The notes under the pieces were generated by a model that saw only the letters and a list, made by a program, of their open reading frames with translations, made no database searches and was not told where the DNA came from. A stretch of 64,000 nt of DNA from Sandaracinobacteroides saxicola (GTDB lineage: Bacteria > Pseudomonadota > Alphaproteobacteria > Sphingomonadales > Sphingomonadaceae): assembly GCF_014117445.1 (NCBI RefSeq), contig NZ_CP059851.1, forward strand, positions 1,240,001 through 1,304,000. Reading direction: 5' to 3'. Positions 1-8,868 of this stretch are shown here, piece by piece (the stretch's first letter is position 1; every line of letters begins with the position of its first letter). Made by a program: the position numbers and the translations under genes.

Positions 1-2
1 GC

Positions 3-608
3 TGCGGTGTCACCACCGGCGTCGGCGCCGTCGTCAACACGGCGAAGGTCGAACCCGGCGCCAACGCCGTCGTCTTCGGTTTGGGCGGCATCGGCCTCAA
101 CGTCATCCAGGGCCTCCGGATGGTCGGCGCCGACATCATCGTCGGCGTCGACATCAACGACAGCAAGGAACCCTGGGGCCGCCAGTTCGGCATGACCCAT
201 TTCGTCAATCCCACCCGTGTGGAGGGCGACCTCGTCGCCCACCTCGTCGAGCTGACCGGCGGCGGCGCGGACTACAGCTTCGATTGCACCGGCAACACCA
301 ATGTGATGCGCCAGGCGCTCGAATGCTGCCACCGCGGCTGGGGCGAATCGATCATCATCGGCGTCGCGGAGTCGGGCAAGGAAATCGCCACCCGCCCGTT
401 CCAGCTCGTCACCGGCCGCGTCTGGAAAGGCACCGCCTTCGGCGGCGCGAAGGGCCGCACGGACGTGCCCAAGATCGTCGACTGGTACATGAACGGCAAG
501 ATCGCCATCGACCCGATGATCACACACACCCTCCCGCTGGACCGCATCAACGAAGCCTTCGACCTGATGCACGAAGGCAAAAGCATCCGCAGCGTCGTCA
601 TCTTCTAA
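3..608 (+). CDS. frmA: S-(hydroxymethyl)glutathione dehydrogenase / class III alcohol dehydrogenase, C-terminal part
   Basis: This is the last 201 residues of a zinc-dependent class III alcohol dehydrogenase. The N-terminus, including most zinc ligands, lies before the window. The frame is open from base 3 with CGVTTGVGAV, then the Rossmann glycines GLGGIG and the NAD-ribose Asp in VDIND. The tail PFQLVTGRVWKGTAFGG is typical of the glutathione-dependent formaldehyde dehydrogenase group. It oxidises S-hydroxymethylglutathione to S-formylglutathione in the cytoplasm. FrmB, encoded about 600 bases downstream, would hydrolyse the product, which supports the assignment. A palindromic repeat follows the stop codon. 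Confidence 0.95.
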   Translation, partial: CGVTTGVGAVVNTAKVEPGANAVVFGLGGIGLNVIQGLRMVGADIIVGVDINDSKEPWGRQFGMTHFVNPTRVEGDLVAHLVELTGGGADYSFDCTGNTNVMRQALECCHRGWGESIIIGVAESGKEIATRPFQLVTGRVWKGTAFGGAKGRTDVPKIVDWYMNGKIAIDPMITHTLPLDRINEAFDLMHEGKSIRSVVIF

Positions 609-720
609 CCCAACCCATTCCGTCACCCCGGACTTGATCCGGGGCCCATTCCGCACCCAACGGCTCGCAACGCCCCAACCCCGATCACCCCCAGCCTGTC
701 GAAGCGCAAAACGCGCCAAG

Positions 721-772
721 GCCCCTCCCCCGCCTGCGGGGGAGGTGTCAGGCGAAGCCTGACGGAGGGGGC
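721..772. repeat. Dispersed palindromic repeat, copy 1
   Basis: Two adjacent hairpins lie between frmA and the VOC gene: a CCTCCCCCG/CGGGGGAGG stem, then a TGTCAGGC/GCCTGAC stem with a TTCG-type loop. On the reverse strand it reads GGCCCCCTCCGTCA, hairpin, ACCTCCCCCGC, loop, GCGGGGGAGGGGC. The copy inside tgt at about 40948-41002 has nearly the same sequence. It may also end frmA transcripts, although there is no T run. Confidence 0.8.
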
Positions 773-832
773 CAGTACGCCCCCTTGCAGCCTCCCACCC
801 ATCCCCGTAACGCAAACTCGAAAGGAACCCCC

Positions 833-1207
833 ATGTTCAGCCACGTCATGCTCGGCGCCAAGGACCTCGAAGCATCGCGCGCCTTCTACGATGGCGTCCT
901 CGCCGTTCTCGGCGCGTCCCCCGGCTCCCGCCACCTCGACCGCTATTTCTGGCGCCACAACGGCGCCACCTTCGGCGTCTCCATCCCCATCGATGGCGAG
1001 CCCGCGACCCACGGCAACGGCAGCACGCTGGGCTTCGCCTGCGCCGACCCCGCCACGGTCGATGCCTTCCACGCCGCCGGCCTCGCCCATGGCGGCACCG
1101 CGTGCGAAAATCCGCCGGGCGTCCGCGACGGCAGCGCCGGCAAGCTCTACCTCGCCTACCTCCGCGATCCCGCCGGCAACAAGATCTGCGCGCTGCACCG
1201 CCTGTGA
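833..1207 (+). CDS. VOC (glyoxalase/bleomycin-resistance fold) family protein
   Basis: This 124-residue protein has the paired beta-alpha-beta-beta-beta layout of the vicinal oxygen chelate superfamily. It starts with MFSHVMLGAKDLEASRAFYD and ends with DPAGNKICALH, the usual C-terminal VOC signature. The start at 833 is chosen because AAAGGA lies 7 bases upstream; an upstream in-frame ATG at 785 has no such site. The GTG of frmB overlaps the stop (GTGA). Its position between frmA and frmB suggests a role in formaldehyde or glutathione-adduct metabolism, but the substrate cannot be read from the sequence. Confidence 0.85.
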   Translation: MFSHVMLGAKDLEASRAFYDGVLAVLGASPGSRHLDRYFWRHNGATFGVSIPIDGEPATHGNGSTLGFACADPATVDAFHAAGLAHGGTACENPPGVRDGSAGKLYLAYLRDPAGNKICALHRL

Positions 1208-2058
1208 CCGACATCGAAACGCTCAGCCAGTGGCGCTGCCACGGCGGCACCCAGGGCGTCTATCGCCACCATTCCACCAGCACCGGCACGCCGATGACCT
1301 TCGCCGTCTTCGTGCCCCCGCAGCATGAGGCCGGCTTCGTTCCCGTGCTCTGGTTCCTCTCCGGCCTCACCTGCACCCACGCCAACGTCATGGAGAAAGG
1401 CGGCTACCAGGCCCTCGCCGCCGAACTCGGCCTGATGATCGTCTGCCCCGACACCTCACCCCGTGGGGAGGGCGTCGCTGACGACCCGGCCTATGACCTG
1501 GGGCAGGGCGCCGGCTTCTACGTCGATGCCACACAGGCCCCCTGGTCCCCGCATTTCCGCATGCGCTCCTATGTGGAACGCGAACTGCCGGCGCTGATCG
1601 CGGCGAAGTTTCCGGCGGACGTCAGGCAGCAGGGCATCACCGGCCACAGCATGGGCGGCCATGGCGCGCTCACGCTGGCGCTGCGCAACCCCAAACGCTT
1701 CCGCAGCGTCAGCGCCTTCGCCCCCATCGTGGCGCCCGCCGCGGTGCCCTGGGGAGAGAAAGCCTTCACCGCCTACCTCGGGCACGACACCTCGCACTGG
1801 GCGCTGCACGACGCCTGCGCCCTGATCCACGCCGGCGCCCGCGTGCCGGACATCCTCGTCGACCAGGGCGGGGCCGACAGCTTCCTCGAAAGCCAGCTGC
1901 AACCCCACCGCCTGGCCGACGCCTGCGCCGCCGCCGGCATCCCGCTCACGCTGCGCCTCCACCCCGGCTACGACCACAGCTACTACTTCATCCAGACCTT
2001 CATGCCCGACCATCTGCACTGGCATGCCGAACGCCTCATGGCTTCGCCAGCAGGCTGA
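1204..2058 (+). CDS. frmB: S-formylglutathione hydrolase
   Basis: This 284-residue esterase-D-type serine hydrolase converts S-formylglutathione to formate and glutathione, the second step of glutathione-dependent formaldehyde detoxification. Family signatures are FLSGLTCTHANVMEKGG, CPDTSPRGEG and GQGAGFYVDATQAPW. The inferred triad is Ser149 in GHSMGG, Asp225 and His258 in GYDHSYYF. The GTG start overlaps the VOC stop by 4 bases. Length fits the family (about 280). Its 3' end overlaps the convergent M20 gene by 23 bases. Confidence 0.95.
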   Translation: MTDIETLSQWRCHGGTQGVYRHHSTSTGTPMTFAVFVPPQHEAGFVPVLWFLSGLTCTHANVMEKGGYQALAAELGLMIVCPDTSPRGEGVADDPAYDLGQGAGFYVDATQAPWSPHFRMRSYVERELPALIAAKFPADVRQQGITGHSMGGHGALTLALRNPKRFRSVSAFAPIVAPAAVPWGEKAFTAYLGHDTSHWALHDACALIHAGARVPDILVDQGGADSFLESQLQPHRLADACAAAGIPLTLRLHPGYDHSYYFIQTFMPDHLHWHAERLMASPAG

Positions 2059-3373
2059 GCGCCGCCACCGTATTGATCTTCGCCCCCAGCGGCACGGCGG
2101 CCAGATCGACGAAAAAATCGGGATTGTGGTTGGAATAGGGGAAGGGCCGCCCGGCCTTCTGCGCCGCCACCACCCGGTCCATCGGCGCCACCCCGATCAG
2201 CAGGAAGACATAGGGCACTTTCGCCGCGTTCATCACCTCCTGGAAATCCTCCGACCCCATCACGGCGGGAAAGTTGCCGATGACCTTGCCGTCCCCCAGC
2301 AGCGACGTCAGCCCGGGATTGACGATGTCCACCAGCGCCGCGTCATTCTTCAGCGGCCCGGCATTGCCCTTCATCACCCGCTTGGGCATCTTCGCCTCGT
2401 CGGTAATGCCGGCGCCGATCGCCACGCCCTTGCTCACCTCGTCGATGCGCTTGATCAAGGTGTTGCGCGTCGCGTCGTCGAACCAGCGCAGGTTCAGCTT
2501 CAGCGTCGCGCTTGCCGGGATGACGTTGTTGTCCCGCCCGGCCTCGACCGCGCCCACGGTCAGCACCGCCGAGGTCTGCGGATCGACGGTGCGGCTGATG
2601 ATCGTCTGATACCCCATGATCGCCTGCGCCGCCATGACGACCGGATCGATGGTCATCTGCGGGGTGGAGCCATGCCCGCCCAGCCCGGTGAAGGTCACGT
2701 CGAGCTGATCGGTGCCGGCCATCCGCACGCCGGCGGTGTTGGAGACATAGCCGACCGGGCCCGGCGCGGTGTGACTGCCCATGCCGAAATCGGGTTTGGG
2801 AAAACCGCGCTCCAGCAGCCCGTCCTGCACCATCGCCTGCGCGCCGGTGCCGACCTCCTCCGCCGGCTGGCCATAGACCACCAGCGTCCCGGACCATGCA
2901 TCCTTCAGCGCCACCATCGCCTTGGCCGTGCCCAGCAACCAGGTGACATGGGCGTCATGGCCGCAGGCATGCATCGCCCATTGCTCCGATCCATCCGCCA
3001 GCTTCTGCGGCTTGGTCGCGGCATAGGGTAGGCCGGTTGCCTCCTTCACGCCATTGGCGTCCATGTCGGCGCGATACCACAGCGTCTTGCCGGGGCCGTT
3101 CCTCAACACCCCGACCACGCCGGTCTTGCCGATCCCGGTGGTGACGGTGAAGCCCAGCGCCTTCAGCTCCTTCGCCACGATGGCCGCGGTGCGGGTCTCG
3201 GTGAAGGCGATTTCCGGGTTGGCGTGCAGGTCCTTGAAGATCGCGGTCAGACGCGCGCTGTCGGCATCGACCGCGGCATTCACCTTCGCCAGCAGCGGCG
3301 CCGGCAGCTCGGCCTTCGCCGGCAAGGACAGGGTCGCCAGCATGGCGGTGGCGGCAAGCAGCAGGTTGCGCAT
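2036..3373 (-). CDS. Secreted M20-family amidohydrolase (aminoacylase/hippurate hydrolase type)
   Basis: This 445-residue metallohydrolase has a Sec signal peptide (about residues 1-21, ending AKA). Metal-binding motifs are WYRADMDA (99-106), HACGHDAH (135-142) and [10 protein letters not shown] central lid domain contains [10 protein letters not shown]. The family removes acyl groups from N-acyl amino acids or cleaves dipeptides, with one or two bound divalent metals. The signal peptide places this enzyme in the periplasm. A GGGGAGAG ribosome site precedes the ATG. It is divergent from leuD, and no pathway partner is nearby, so the substrate is open. Confidence 0.9.
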   Translation of the reverse strand: MRNLLLAATAMLATLSLPAKAELPAPLLAKVNAAVDADSARLTAIFKDLHANPEIAFTETRTAAIVAKELKALGFTVTTGIGKTGVVGVLRNGPGKTLWYRADMDANGVKEATGLPYAATKPQKLADGSEQWAMHACGHDAHVTWLLGTAKAMVALKDAWSGTLVVYGQPAEEVGTGAQAMVQDGLLERGFPKPDFGMGSHTAPGPVGYVSNTAGVRMAGTDQLDVTFTGLGGHGSTPQMTIDPVVMAAQAIMGYQTIISRTVDPQTSAVLTVGAVEAGRDNNVIPASATLKLNLRWFDDATRNTLIKRIDEVSKGVAIGAGITDEAKMPKRVMKGNAGPLKNDAALVDIVNPGLTSLLGDGKVIGNFPAVMGSEDFQEVMNAAKVPYVFLLIGVAPMDRVVAAQKAGRPFPYSNHNPDFFVDLAAVPLGAKINTVAALSLLAKP

Positions 3374-3511
3374 CTTTCTCTCCCCTCGACTTTATTTGCC
3401 CTCGACCCGCCACCAGAATGTGCACCCTTGACCGTCCCCGGCAAGAGCCAATCGCGCCGCCTTCCAAAAACCGCTTCCCCTTGCCGCGGGTGACATCTAT
3501 CGGCTTCGCCC

Positions 3512-4114
3512 ATGCAAGCCTTCGAAACCCTCAGCGGGCGGGCCGTGCCGTTCGGCCAGGCCAATGTCGATACCGATGTCATCATTCCGGCGCGCTTCCT
3601 CAAAGCCGTGACCCGCAGCGGCCTGGGGAAGGGCGCCTTCGCGGCGCTGCGCGAAGACCCCGACAATTTGTTCGACCGGCCGGAAAATGCGGGCGCCCCG
3701 ATCCTGATCGCCGGCGACAATTTCGGCTGCGGCTCCAGCCGCGAACATGCGCCCTGGGCACTCGCCGACCTGGGCTTCCGCGTCGTGATCGCCCCCAGCT
3801 TCGCCGACATCTTCAGCGGCAACGCCTTCAAGAACGGCATGCTGCTGGTGAAGCTGTCGCAGCAGGCGGTGGACCGGCTGATGGCGGTGGCAGACGAGGG
3901 CCAGCCCGTGACCGTCGACCTGGAAAACCAGGTGGTGACCACGCCCTTTCAGGACCGATTCCCCTTCGACATCGACCCGTTCCGCAAGCATTGCCTGCTG
4001 AACGGCCTCGACGAGATCGGGCTGACGACGGCGATGGACGCCGACATCGCCCGGCACGAAAGGCGGATCGCTGCCGACCGTCCTTGGATCGCGGGTGCGG
4101 CGGTGGCGGCATGA
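3512..4114 (+). CDS. leuD: 3-isopropylmalate dehydratase small subunit
   Basis: This 200-residue small subunit of isopropylmalate isomerase acts in leucine synthesis. It needs the iron-sulfur LeuC subunit, which is not in this window. The swivel-domain signature [17 protein letters not shown] spans about 68-84, and the N-terminus [14 protein letters not shown] is typical. The stop overlaps the leuB ATG (ATGA), so translation is probably coupled. No strong ribosome site is visible before the ATG. leuC is often adjacent in related bacteria; here the upstream neighbour is a divergent peptidase. Confidence 0.95.
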   Translation: MQAFETLSGRAVPFGQANVDTDVIIPARFLKAVTRSGLGKGAFAALREDPDNLFDRPENAGAPILIAGDNFGCGSSREHAPWALADLGFRVVIAPSFADIFSGNAFKNGMLLVKLSQQAVDRLMAVADEGQPVTVDLENQVVTTPFQDRFPFDIDPFRKHCLLNGLDEIGLTTAMDADIARHERRIAADRPWIAGAAVAA

Positions 4115-5163
4115 AGAAGCTGCTGTTGCTGCCGGGCGACGGCATCGGGCCGGAGGTGACCGCGGTGTCGCGCCGGCTGCTGGCGGCGCTGGCGCTGGAC
4201 ATCGAGGTGTCGGAGGGCCTGTTCGGCGGGGCCAGCATCGACGCGCACGGCGTGCCGCTGGCCGATGCGGTGAAGGCGCAGGCGCTCGCCAGCGATGCAG
4301 TGCTGATGGGCGCGGTCGGCGGGCCGCAATGGGCGGCGCAAGATTATGACAAGCGGCCCGAGGCCGGGCTGCTGCAATTGCGGGCGGCGATGGATGTGTT
4401 CGCCAACCTGCGGCCGGCGCGCTGCTTCGCGGCGCTGGCGGACGCCTCCAGCCTGAAGCCGGAACTGGTCGCCGGGCTGGACATCCTGTTCGTCCGCGAA
4501 CTGGTGGGCGGCGTCTATTTCGGCCAGCCGCGGGGGATCGAAACCCTGCCCAACGGCGAACGGCGCGGCTTCAACACGCAAAGCTATACCAGTTCCGAAA
4601 TCCGGCGCGTGGCACGCGTCGCCTTCGAGCTGGCGCGCGGTCGCGGCGGTCGGGTCTGTTCGGTCGAGAAAGCAAACGTCATGGAATCCGGCCTGCTGTG
4701 GCGGGAAGAGGTGAGCGCGCTGCACGCGGCGGACTATCCCGACGTCGCGCTGTCGCACATGTATGCCGACAATTGCGCCATGCAGCTGGCGAAATGGCCG
4801 GCGCAGTTCGATGTCATCCTCACCGACAACCTGTTCGGGGACATCCTCTCTGACCTCGCCGGCATGCTGACCGGATCGCTCGGCATGCTGCCCTCGGCGG
4901 CGCTGGGGGCGGCGGACGCGCCCGGCCTCTACGAACCGATCCACGGCAGCGCACCGGACATCGCCGGGTTGGGGCTGGCCAACCCCTGCGCCAGCGTGCT
5001 CAGCCTGGCGATGGCGCTGCGGCATTCGCTCGGCGAACCCGGGGCGGCAGCACGGGTGGAGGCGGCGGTCGAAGCCGCACTGGACGCCGGTGCCCGGACC
5101 CGCGATCTCGGCGGGACGCTCTCGACCGAAGCGATGGGGGATGCCATCCTCGCGGGCGTATGA
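4111..5163 (+). CDS. leuB: 3-isopropylmalate dehydrogenase
   Basis: This 350-residue NAD-dependent beta-decarboxylating dehydrogenase makes 4-methyl-2-oxopentanoate in leucine synthesis. The N-terminus [16 protein letters not shown] is diagnostic. [12 protein letters not shown] and [16 protein letters not shown] are family motifs. The metal-binding aspartates lie in [13 protein letters not shown], and the NAD-binding segment is [12 protein letters not shown]. The start at 4111 overlaps the leuD stop, and the frame runs open well upstream without another credible start. The next gene overlaps its stop by 4 bases. Confidence 0.96.
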   Translation: MKKLLLLPGDGIGPEVTAVSRRLLAALALDIEVSEGLFGGASIDAHGVPLADAVKAQALASDAVLMGAVGGPQWAAQDYDKRPEAGLLQLRAAMDVFANLRPARCFAALADASSLKPELVAGLDILFVRELVGGVYFGQPRGIETLPNGERRGFNTQSYTSSEIRRVARVAFELARGRGGRVCSVEKANVMESGLLWREEVSALHAADYPDVALSHMYADNCAMQLAKWPAQFDVILTDNLFGDILSDLAGMLTGSLGMLPSAALGAADAPGLYEPIHGSAPDIAGLGLANPCASVLSLAMALRHSLGEPGAAARVEAAVEAALDAGARTRDLGGTLSTEAMGDAILAGV

Positions 5164-5825
5164 ACGACGCGCCGAAATCCACCCTCGTCACCCGGCTGCT
5201 GGCGCCGTTCCTTACCGGCGTGCTGTTCCTGTCGCCGCTGATCCTGACCTTCCTGCTGCTCGGCTGGCTCGGCGGCTATGTCGCGGCGGCCTTTGGCCCG
5301 GAAAGTTTCATGGGCCGGGCGATCGCCGGCGGTGGCCGGATTTTCACTGGTGCGGATGCCGACGAGGCGCTGGCTTTCTGGATCGGCGTCGCGCTGGTGC
5401 TGGCGGCGATCACGGCCATCGGTGTGGTGGTGCAGACCAAGGCGAAGGACGCGCTGGAGGGTGCCGTCGACGGCCTGCTCGGCCGGATTCCGGTGCTGGG
5501 CGGCCTGTACAAACCCGTGGCGCAGTTCGTCCGCATGATGGGGGGCGACGGCAAGGGGGAGCTGAAGGGCATGTCGCCGGTCAGCGTGCGCTTCGGCGAC
5601 ACCACCGAAGTGCTGGCGCTGCTGGCAACGCCGCAGATCTATGACTTGGGGCAGGGGCCGCGGCATCTGATCCTGATCCCGACCGCGCCGGTGCCGGTCG
5701 GTGGCGCGCTGCTGTTCGTGGCGGTGGACGCGGTGCGTCCGGTACCAGGCATGAAGGTGGAGGATCTGGCAAAGCTGTATGTGACCATGGGCACGGTGAT
5801 GCCCGAAGGACTGAGCCAGCGCTGA
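5160..5825 (+). CDS. DUF502-family inner membrane protein
   Basis: This 221-residue protein has two membrane segments (about 17-40 and 75-95). A conserved soluble part contains [20 protein letters not shown] and a late [16 protein letters not shown] segment, the arrangement of DUF502 proteins (pattern: Ile-Pro, then Tyr, then a Pro-Thr-x-Pro-x-x-x-Gly loop). Function in the family is unknown. It overlaps the leuB stop (ATGA) and so is co-transcribed with leucine genes, which may be incidental. Confidence 0.8.
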   Translation: MNDAPKSTLVTRLLAPFLTGVLFLSPLILTFLLLGWLGGYVAAAFGPESFMGRAIAGGGRIFTGADADEALAFWIGVALVLAAITAIGVVVQTKAKDALEGAVDGLLGRIPVLGGLYKPVAQFVRMMGGDGKGELKGMSPVSVRFGDTTEVLALLATPQIYDLGQGPRHLILIPTAPVPVGGALLFVAVDAVRPVPGMKVEDLAKLYVTMGTVMPEGLSQR

Positions 5826-5889
5826 ACATTTGCAATCGGGGTCCGATGCTTTATGCCGCAGCGCACCAAGTTCAGGACGGAATGAAGAA

Positions 5890-6933
5890 ATGGCCTATCG
5901 CGTTGTCGTTGTCGGAGCCACGGGGAATGTCGGGCGGGAAATGCTCAACATCCTGGGCGAACGGCAGTTCCCGGTCAGCGAAGTGGCGGCGGTCGCCAGC
6001 CCGCGCTCGACCGGCGACATCATCGATTTCGGCGACACCGGCCAGGAACTGAAGGTCCGCAACATCGAGCATTTCGACTGGGCCGGCTGGGACATCGCGC
6101 TGTTCGCCGCCGGCAGCGGCCCGGCGAAAATCTACGCGCCGATGGCGGCAGCCGCGGGCTGCACGGTGATCGACAACAGCAGCCTGTTCCGCATGGATCC
6201 GGACGTGCCGCTGATCGTGCCGGAGGTGAACCCGCACGCCATTGATGCTTACAGGAAGCGCAACATCATCGCCAACCCCAACTGCTCGACGGCGCAGATG
6301 GTGGTGGCGCTGAAGCCGCTGCACGATGCCGCCACGATCAGGCGCGTTGTCGTCAGCACCTACCAATCGGTCAGTGGTGCCGGCAAGCAGGGCATGGACG
6401 AGCTGTTCGAGCAGAGCCGCGCGGTGTTCGTGGGCGATCCCAAGGAGCCGCGGAAGTTCACCAAGCAGATCGCCTTCAACGTCATCCCGCACATCGACAG
6501 TTTCATGGGGCCGGACAGCGACTATGACGGCTATACCAAGGAAGAATGGAAGATGGCGGTCGAGACCAACAAGATCCTCGATCCCAACATCCTGGTCAGT
6601 GCGACGTGCGTCCGCGTGCCGGTGTTCGTCGGCCACAGCGAGGCGGTGAGCGTGGAGTTCGAGGAGCCGCTGAGCGTGGCGAAGGCCATGAGCCTGCTGC
6701 GCGAGGCGCCGGGCATCATGCTGGTCGACAAGCGCGAGGACGGCGGTTACGTCACGCCGGTCGAGTGCGTCGGTGACTATGCCACCTTCGTCAGCCGGGT
6801 GCGCCGCGATCCGACCGTGCCGAACGGCCTCACCTTCTGGTGCGTCAGCGACAATCTGCGCAAGGGCGCGGCCTTGAACGCGGTGCAGATCGCCGAGCTG
6901 CTCGGTCGGCGGCATCTGAAAAAGGCGGCTTGA
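5890..6933 (+). CDS. asd: Aspartate-semialdehyde dehydrogenase
   Basis: This 347-residue NADPH enzyme reduces aspartyl phosphate to aspartate semialdehyde, the branch point for lysine/diaminopimelate, threonine and methionine. It has the Rossmann motif VVGATGNVGREML (8-20) and catalytic Cys132 in NPNCSTAQMV. The substrate-binding segment SGAGKQGMDEL and a late CVSDNLRKGAALNAVQIAE are typical. The ATG at 5890 is preferred over upstream in-frame ATGs because homologs start directly before the Rossmann strand. It is separated from the leu operon by about 64 bases. Confidence 0.96.
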   Translation: MAYRVVVVGATGNVGREMLNILGERQFPVSEVAAVASPRSTGDIIDFGDTGQELKVRNIEHFDWAGWDIALFAAGSGPAKIYAPMAAAAGCTVIDNSSLFRMDPDVPLIVPEVNPHAIDAYRKRNIIANPNCSTAQMVVALKPLHDAATIRRVVVSTYQSVSGAGKQGMDELFEQSRAVFVGDPKEPRKFTKQIAFNVIPHIDSFMGPDSDYDGYTKEEWKMAVETNKILDPNILVSATCVRVPVFVGHSEAVSVEFEEPLSVAKAMSLLREAPGIMLVDKREDGGYVTPVECVGDYATFVSRVRRDPTVPNGLTFWCVSDNLRKGAALNAVQIAELLGRRHLKKAA

Positions 6934-7000
6934 GAGGGGCGCTTTTCACGCCGGCCGACCGGACCTTGTGTCAGTGATAGCGGCGTGATATCAATTGCGA

Positions 7001-7255
7001 ATGGGTCAGATCCTCATTCGCCAGATCGATGATGCCGACCTCGACCGGCTGCGGACGAGGGCGAAGGCGCAGCGGACATCGGTCGAGGCGCTGGCGCGTG
7101 AGGCGATCCGGCGGGAGGCCCGGCTGACGGCAACGGAAAAGCGCGCGCTGGTATCGGAGATGTGGGCGGCAACAGATGCGCTCAAGATCGAAGGCGTGCG
7201 GCAGACGCCGGCGTGGGAACTGATCCGCGAGGGACGGGACGCCGATGATCGTTGA
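7001..7255 (+). CDS. FitA-like ribbon-helix-helix antitoxin
   Basis: This 84-residue protein has an N-terminal ribbon-helix-helix DNA-binding part (GQILIRQIDDADLDRLRTRA, then TSVEALAREAIRREA), as in FitA-type antitoxins. The C-terminal tail would wrap the PIN toxin encoded by the next gene, which overlaps by 11 bases. The antitoxin-toxin order and overlap are typical. A TTG two codons upstream is an alternative start. The antitoxin is expected to repress its own operon; no clear operator was seen. Confidence 0.85.
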   Translation: MGQILIRQIDDADLDRLRTRAKAQRTSVEALAREAIRREARLTATEKRALVSEMWAATDALKIEGVRQTPAWELIREGRDADDR

Positions 7256-7649
7256 TGCAAGCGTTGCCCTGCAATGGCTTGTGCAGGAGGATGGGAGTGA
7301 CGCGGCGCTGGCGCTGCTGGACGAAGGCCCGCTGACGGCACCTGACCTCATCTTTCCCGAAGTTGCCAATGGCTTGTGGAAGAAGGTGCAACGTGGCGAG
7401 TTGCAGCGCCTGCCCGACACGCTGGGCCGTCTCGGGTCCATCCTCGACCGGATCGAGCCGACGGCGCCATGCCTTGAGCGCGCAACGGCCATTGCCGTCG
7501 AATTGCGGCATTCGGCTTACGACTGCTTTTACCTCGCGCTGGCGGAGGTGATGGATGATGTCGTGGTGACATCGGACCGGAAACTCCTTCGCCGATGTGC
7601 GGACACGGCCTTTGCAGCGCGGCTGCGAACACTGGGGGCGACAGCATGA
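7245..7649 (+). CDS. PIN-domain ribonuclease toxin (VapC/FitB-like)
   Basis: This 134-residue PIN-domain protein is a predicted Mg-dependent ribonuclease. Acidic metal ligands are visible at Asp4 (MIVDASVALQW), the Glu in FPEVANGLWKK, the Asp in SAYDCFYLALAE and the Asp in VTSDRKLL. It pairs with the upstream FitA-like antitoxin. The next gene begins inside its stop codon (ATGA), so toxin expression is tied to the downstream GFA gene. Whether it inhibits growth here is untested. Confidence 0.88.
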   Translation: MIVDASVALQWLVQEDGSDAALALLDEGPLTAPDLIFPEVANGLWKKVQRGELQRLPDTLGRLGSILDRIEPTAPCLERATAIAVELRHSAYDCFYLALAEVMDDVVVTSDRKLLRRCADTAFAARLRTLGATA

Positions 7650-8077
7650 GCATGGAAGGCGGCTGCCAGTGCGGCGCGGTGCGCTACGTCCTGTCGGGGG
7701 CGGTGCGGGAGGCTTACTGGTGCCATTGCCGCATGTGCCAGCGGGCCACGGGCAATGTCGCAGCCGCCTTCGCCAATGTGGCGAAGGCGGAGCTGAGCGT
7801 CACGGGCACGATTACGCATTTCATGTCCTCGCCGTTCGGGCGACGGGGGTTTTGCGCGGCGTGCGGCACGCCGCTGACCTTCGACTATTTGGACAGCGCG
7901 CGCATCGACCTCACTGTCGGGTCGCTCGATGATCCGGCGGCACTGAGGCCCAACGCGCCGCATTTCGGCGTCGAGAGCCGGGTGCCGGGGTGGATCCCGC
8001 CCGATGGCCTGCCGGAGATGCGCTCGACCGACTATGCGCCCCTGTGCGAGCGCTGGGCGAAGGTCTCGACGGAATGA
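7646..8077 (+). CDS. GFA-family (glutathione-dependent formaldehyde-activating type) zinc protein
   Basis: This 143-residue single-domain GFA/DUF636 protein has zinc-binding cysteines in GGCQCGAVRY (6-15), WCHCRMCQRATG and FCAACGTPL. These are the two CxC/CxxC clusters of the Mss4-like fold. Members include glutathione-dependent formaldehyde-activating enzyme, but most have unknown substrates. It overlaps the PIN toxin upstream and the alpha/beta hydrolase downstream, both by ATGA. The frmA-frmB genes are 5.6 kb away, so a direct link to them is speculative. Confidence 0.88.
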   Translation: MSMEGGCQCGAVRYVLSGAVREAYWCHCRMCQRATGNVAAAFANVAKAELSVTGTITHFMSSPFGRRGFCAACGTPLTFDYLDSARIDLTVGSLDDPAALRPNAPHFGVESRVPGWIPPDGLPEMRSTDYAPLCERWAKVSTE

Positions 8078-8814
8078 ACCGCTTCGTCAGCTTCGATGGC
8101 GTGTCGCTGGCCTGGCAGGAAATGGGCACAGGGCGCCCGCTGCTGCTGCTGCATGGGCTGTTTTCCAGCGGCGCGACCAATTGGGTGCGCTATGGCACGG
8201 CGGGCGTACTGGCGGAGGCCGGCTACCGCGTGATCCTGCCGGATTTCCGTGGCCACGGCGGCAGCGATGCGCCCACCGACCCGGCCGCCTGGCCCGACGA
8301 TGTGCTGGCGATGGATATCGAGGCATTCGTTTCGCATCTGGGGCTGGGGGACTTCGACCTAGGTGGCTATTCGATGGGCGCGCGGACGGTGGCGCGGCTG
8401 CTGCTGCGCGGGATGACCCCGCGCCGCGCCATCCTGTCGGGCATGGGACTGGGCGGGCTGACCGGCGCCACGGCGCGCATCGCCTGGTTCCTGCGCATGA
8501 TCGAGGGGCGCGGGAGCTGGCCCAAGGGCACGGCGGAATGGGCGGCGGAAGCTTTCATGACGCAGAATGGCCTGAACCCGGATGCCATGCGGCTGCTGCT
8601 GCCGGTGCAGTTGAACACGCCGGCGGACGCCCTGGCGCGATTCACCCTGCCGGTCGGCGTGGTGTGCGGCGCGGACGACCGGGACAATGGCTCGGCACCC
8701 GAGCTGGCGGCGGCGCTGCCCGACGCCCGCTATGTCGAAATCCCCGGCAACCACATGAGCGCGGTGGCCCGGCCCGAGCTGGCGACCGCCATGCTGGAAT
8801 GCCTGCGGGGTTGA
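8074..8814 (+). CDS. Alpha/beta-fold hydrolase
   Basis: This 246-residue alpha/beta hydrolase has the oxyanion motif LLLHGLFSSG, the turn DFRGHGGSD, nucleophile Ser in GGYSMGAR, Asp in VCGADDRDN and His in IPGNHMSAV. No signal peptide is visible, so it is cytoplasmic. The start overlaps the GFA stop codon. Substrate unknown; esterase, lactonase or C-C hydrolase are all possible. It is the last gene of the coupled block that begins with the toxin-antitoxin pair. Confidence 0.85.
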   Translation: MNRFVSFDGVSLAWQEMGTGRPLLLLHGLFSSGATNWVRYGTAGVLAEAGYRVILPDFRGHGGSDAPTDPAAWPDDVLAMDIEAFVSHLGLGDFDLGGYSMGARTVARLLLRGMTPRRAILSGMGLGGLTGATARIAWFLRMIEGRGSWPKGTAEWAAEAFMTQNGLNPDAMRLLLPVQLNTPADALARFTLPVGVVCGADDRDNGSAPELAAALPDARYVEIPGNHMSAVARPELATAMLECLRG

Positions 8815-8868
8815 CGCGCGGCGCCTTCCGGCGTTCAACCATCGTGAAATCATAAAGGGAGGTTGTTG

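Noticed and set aside
2024-3031. 335-codon plus-strand frame opposite the M20 peptidase
   Set aside because: It is an Arg/His/Gln-rich shadow of the minus-strand gene and has no family signature.
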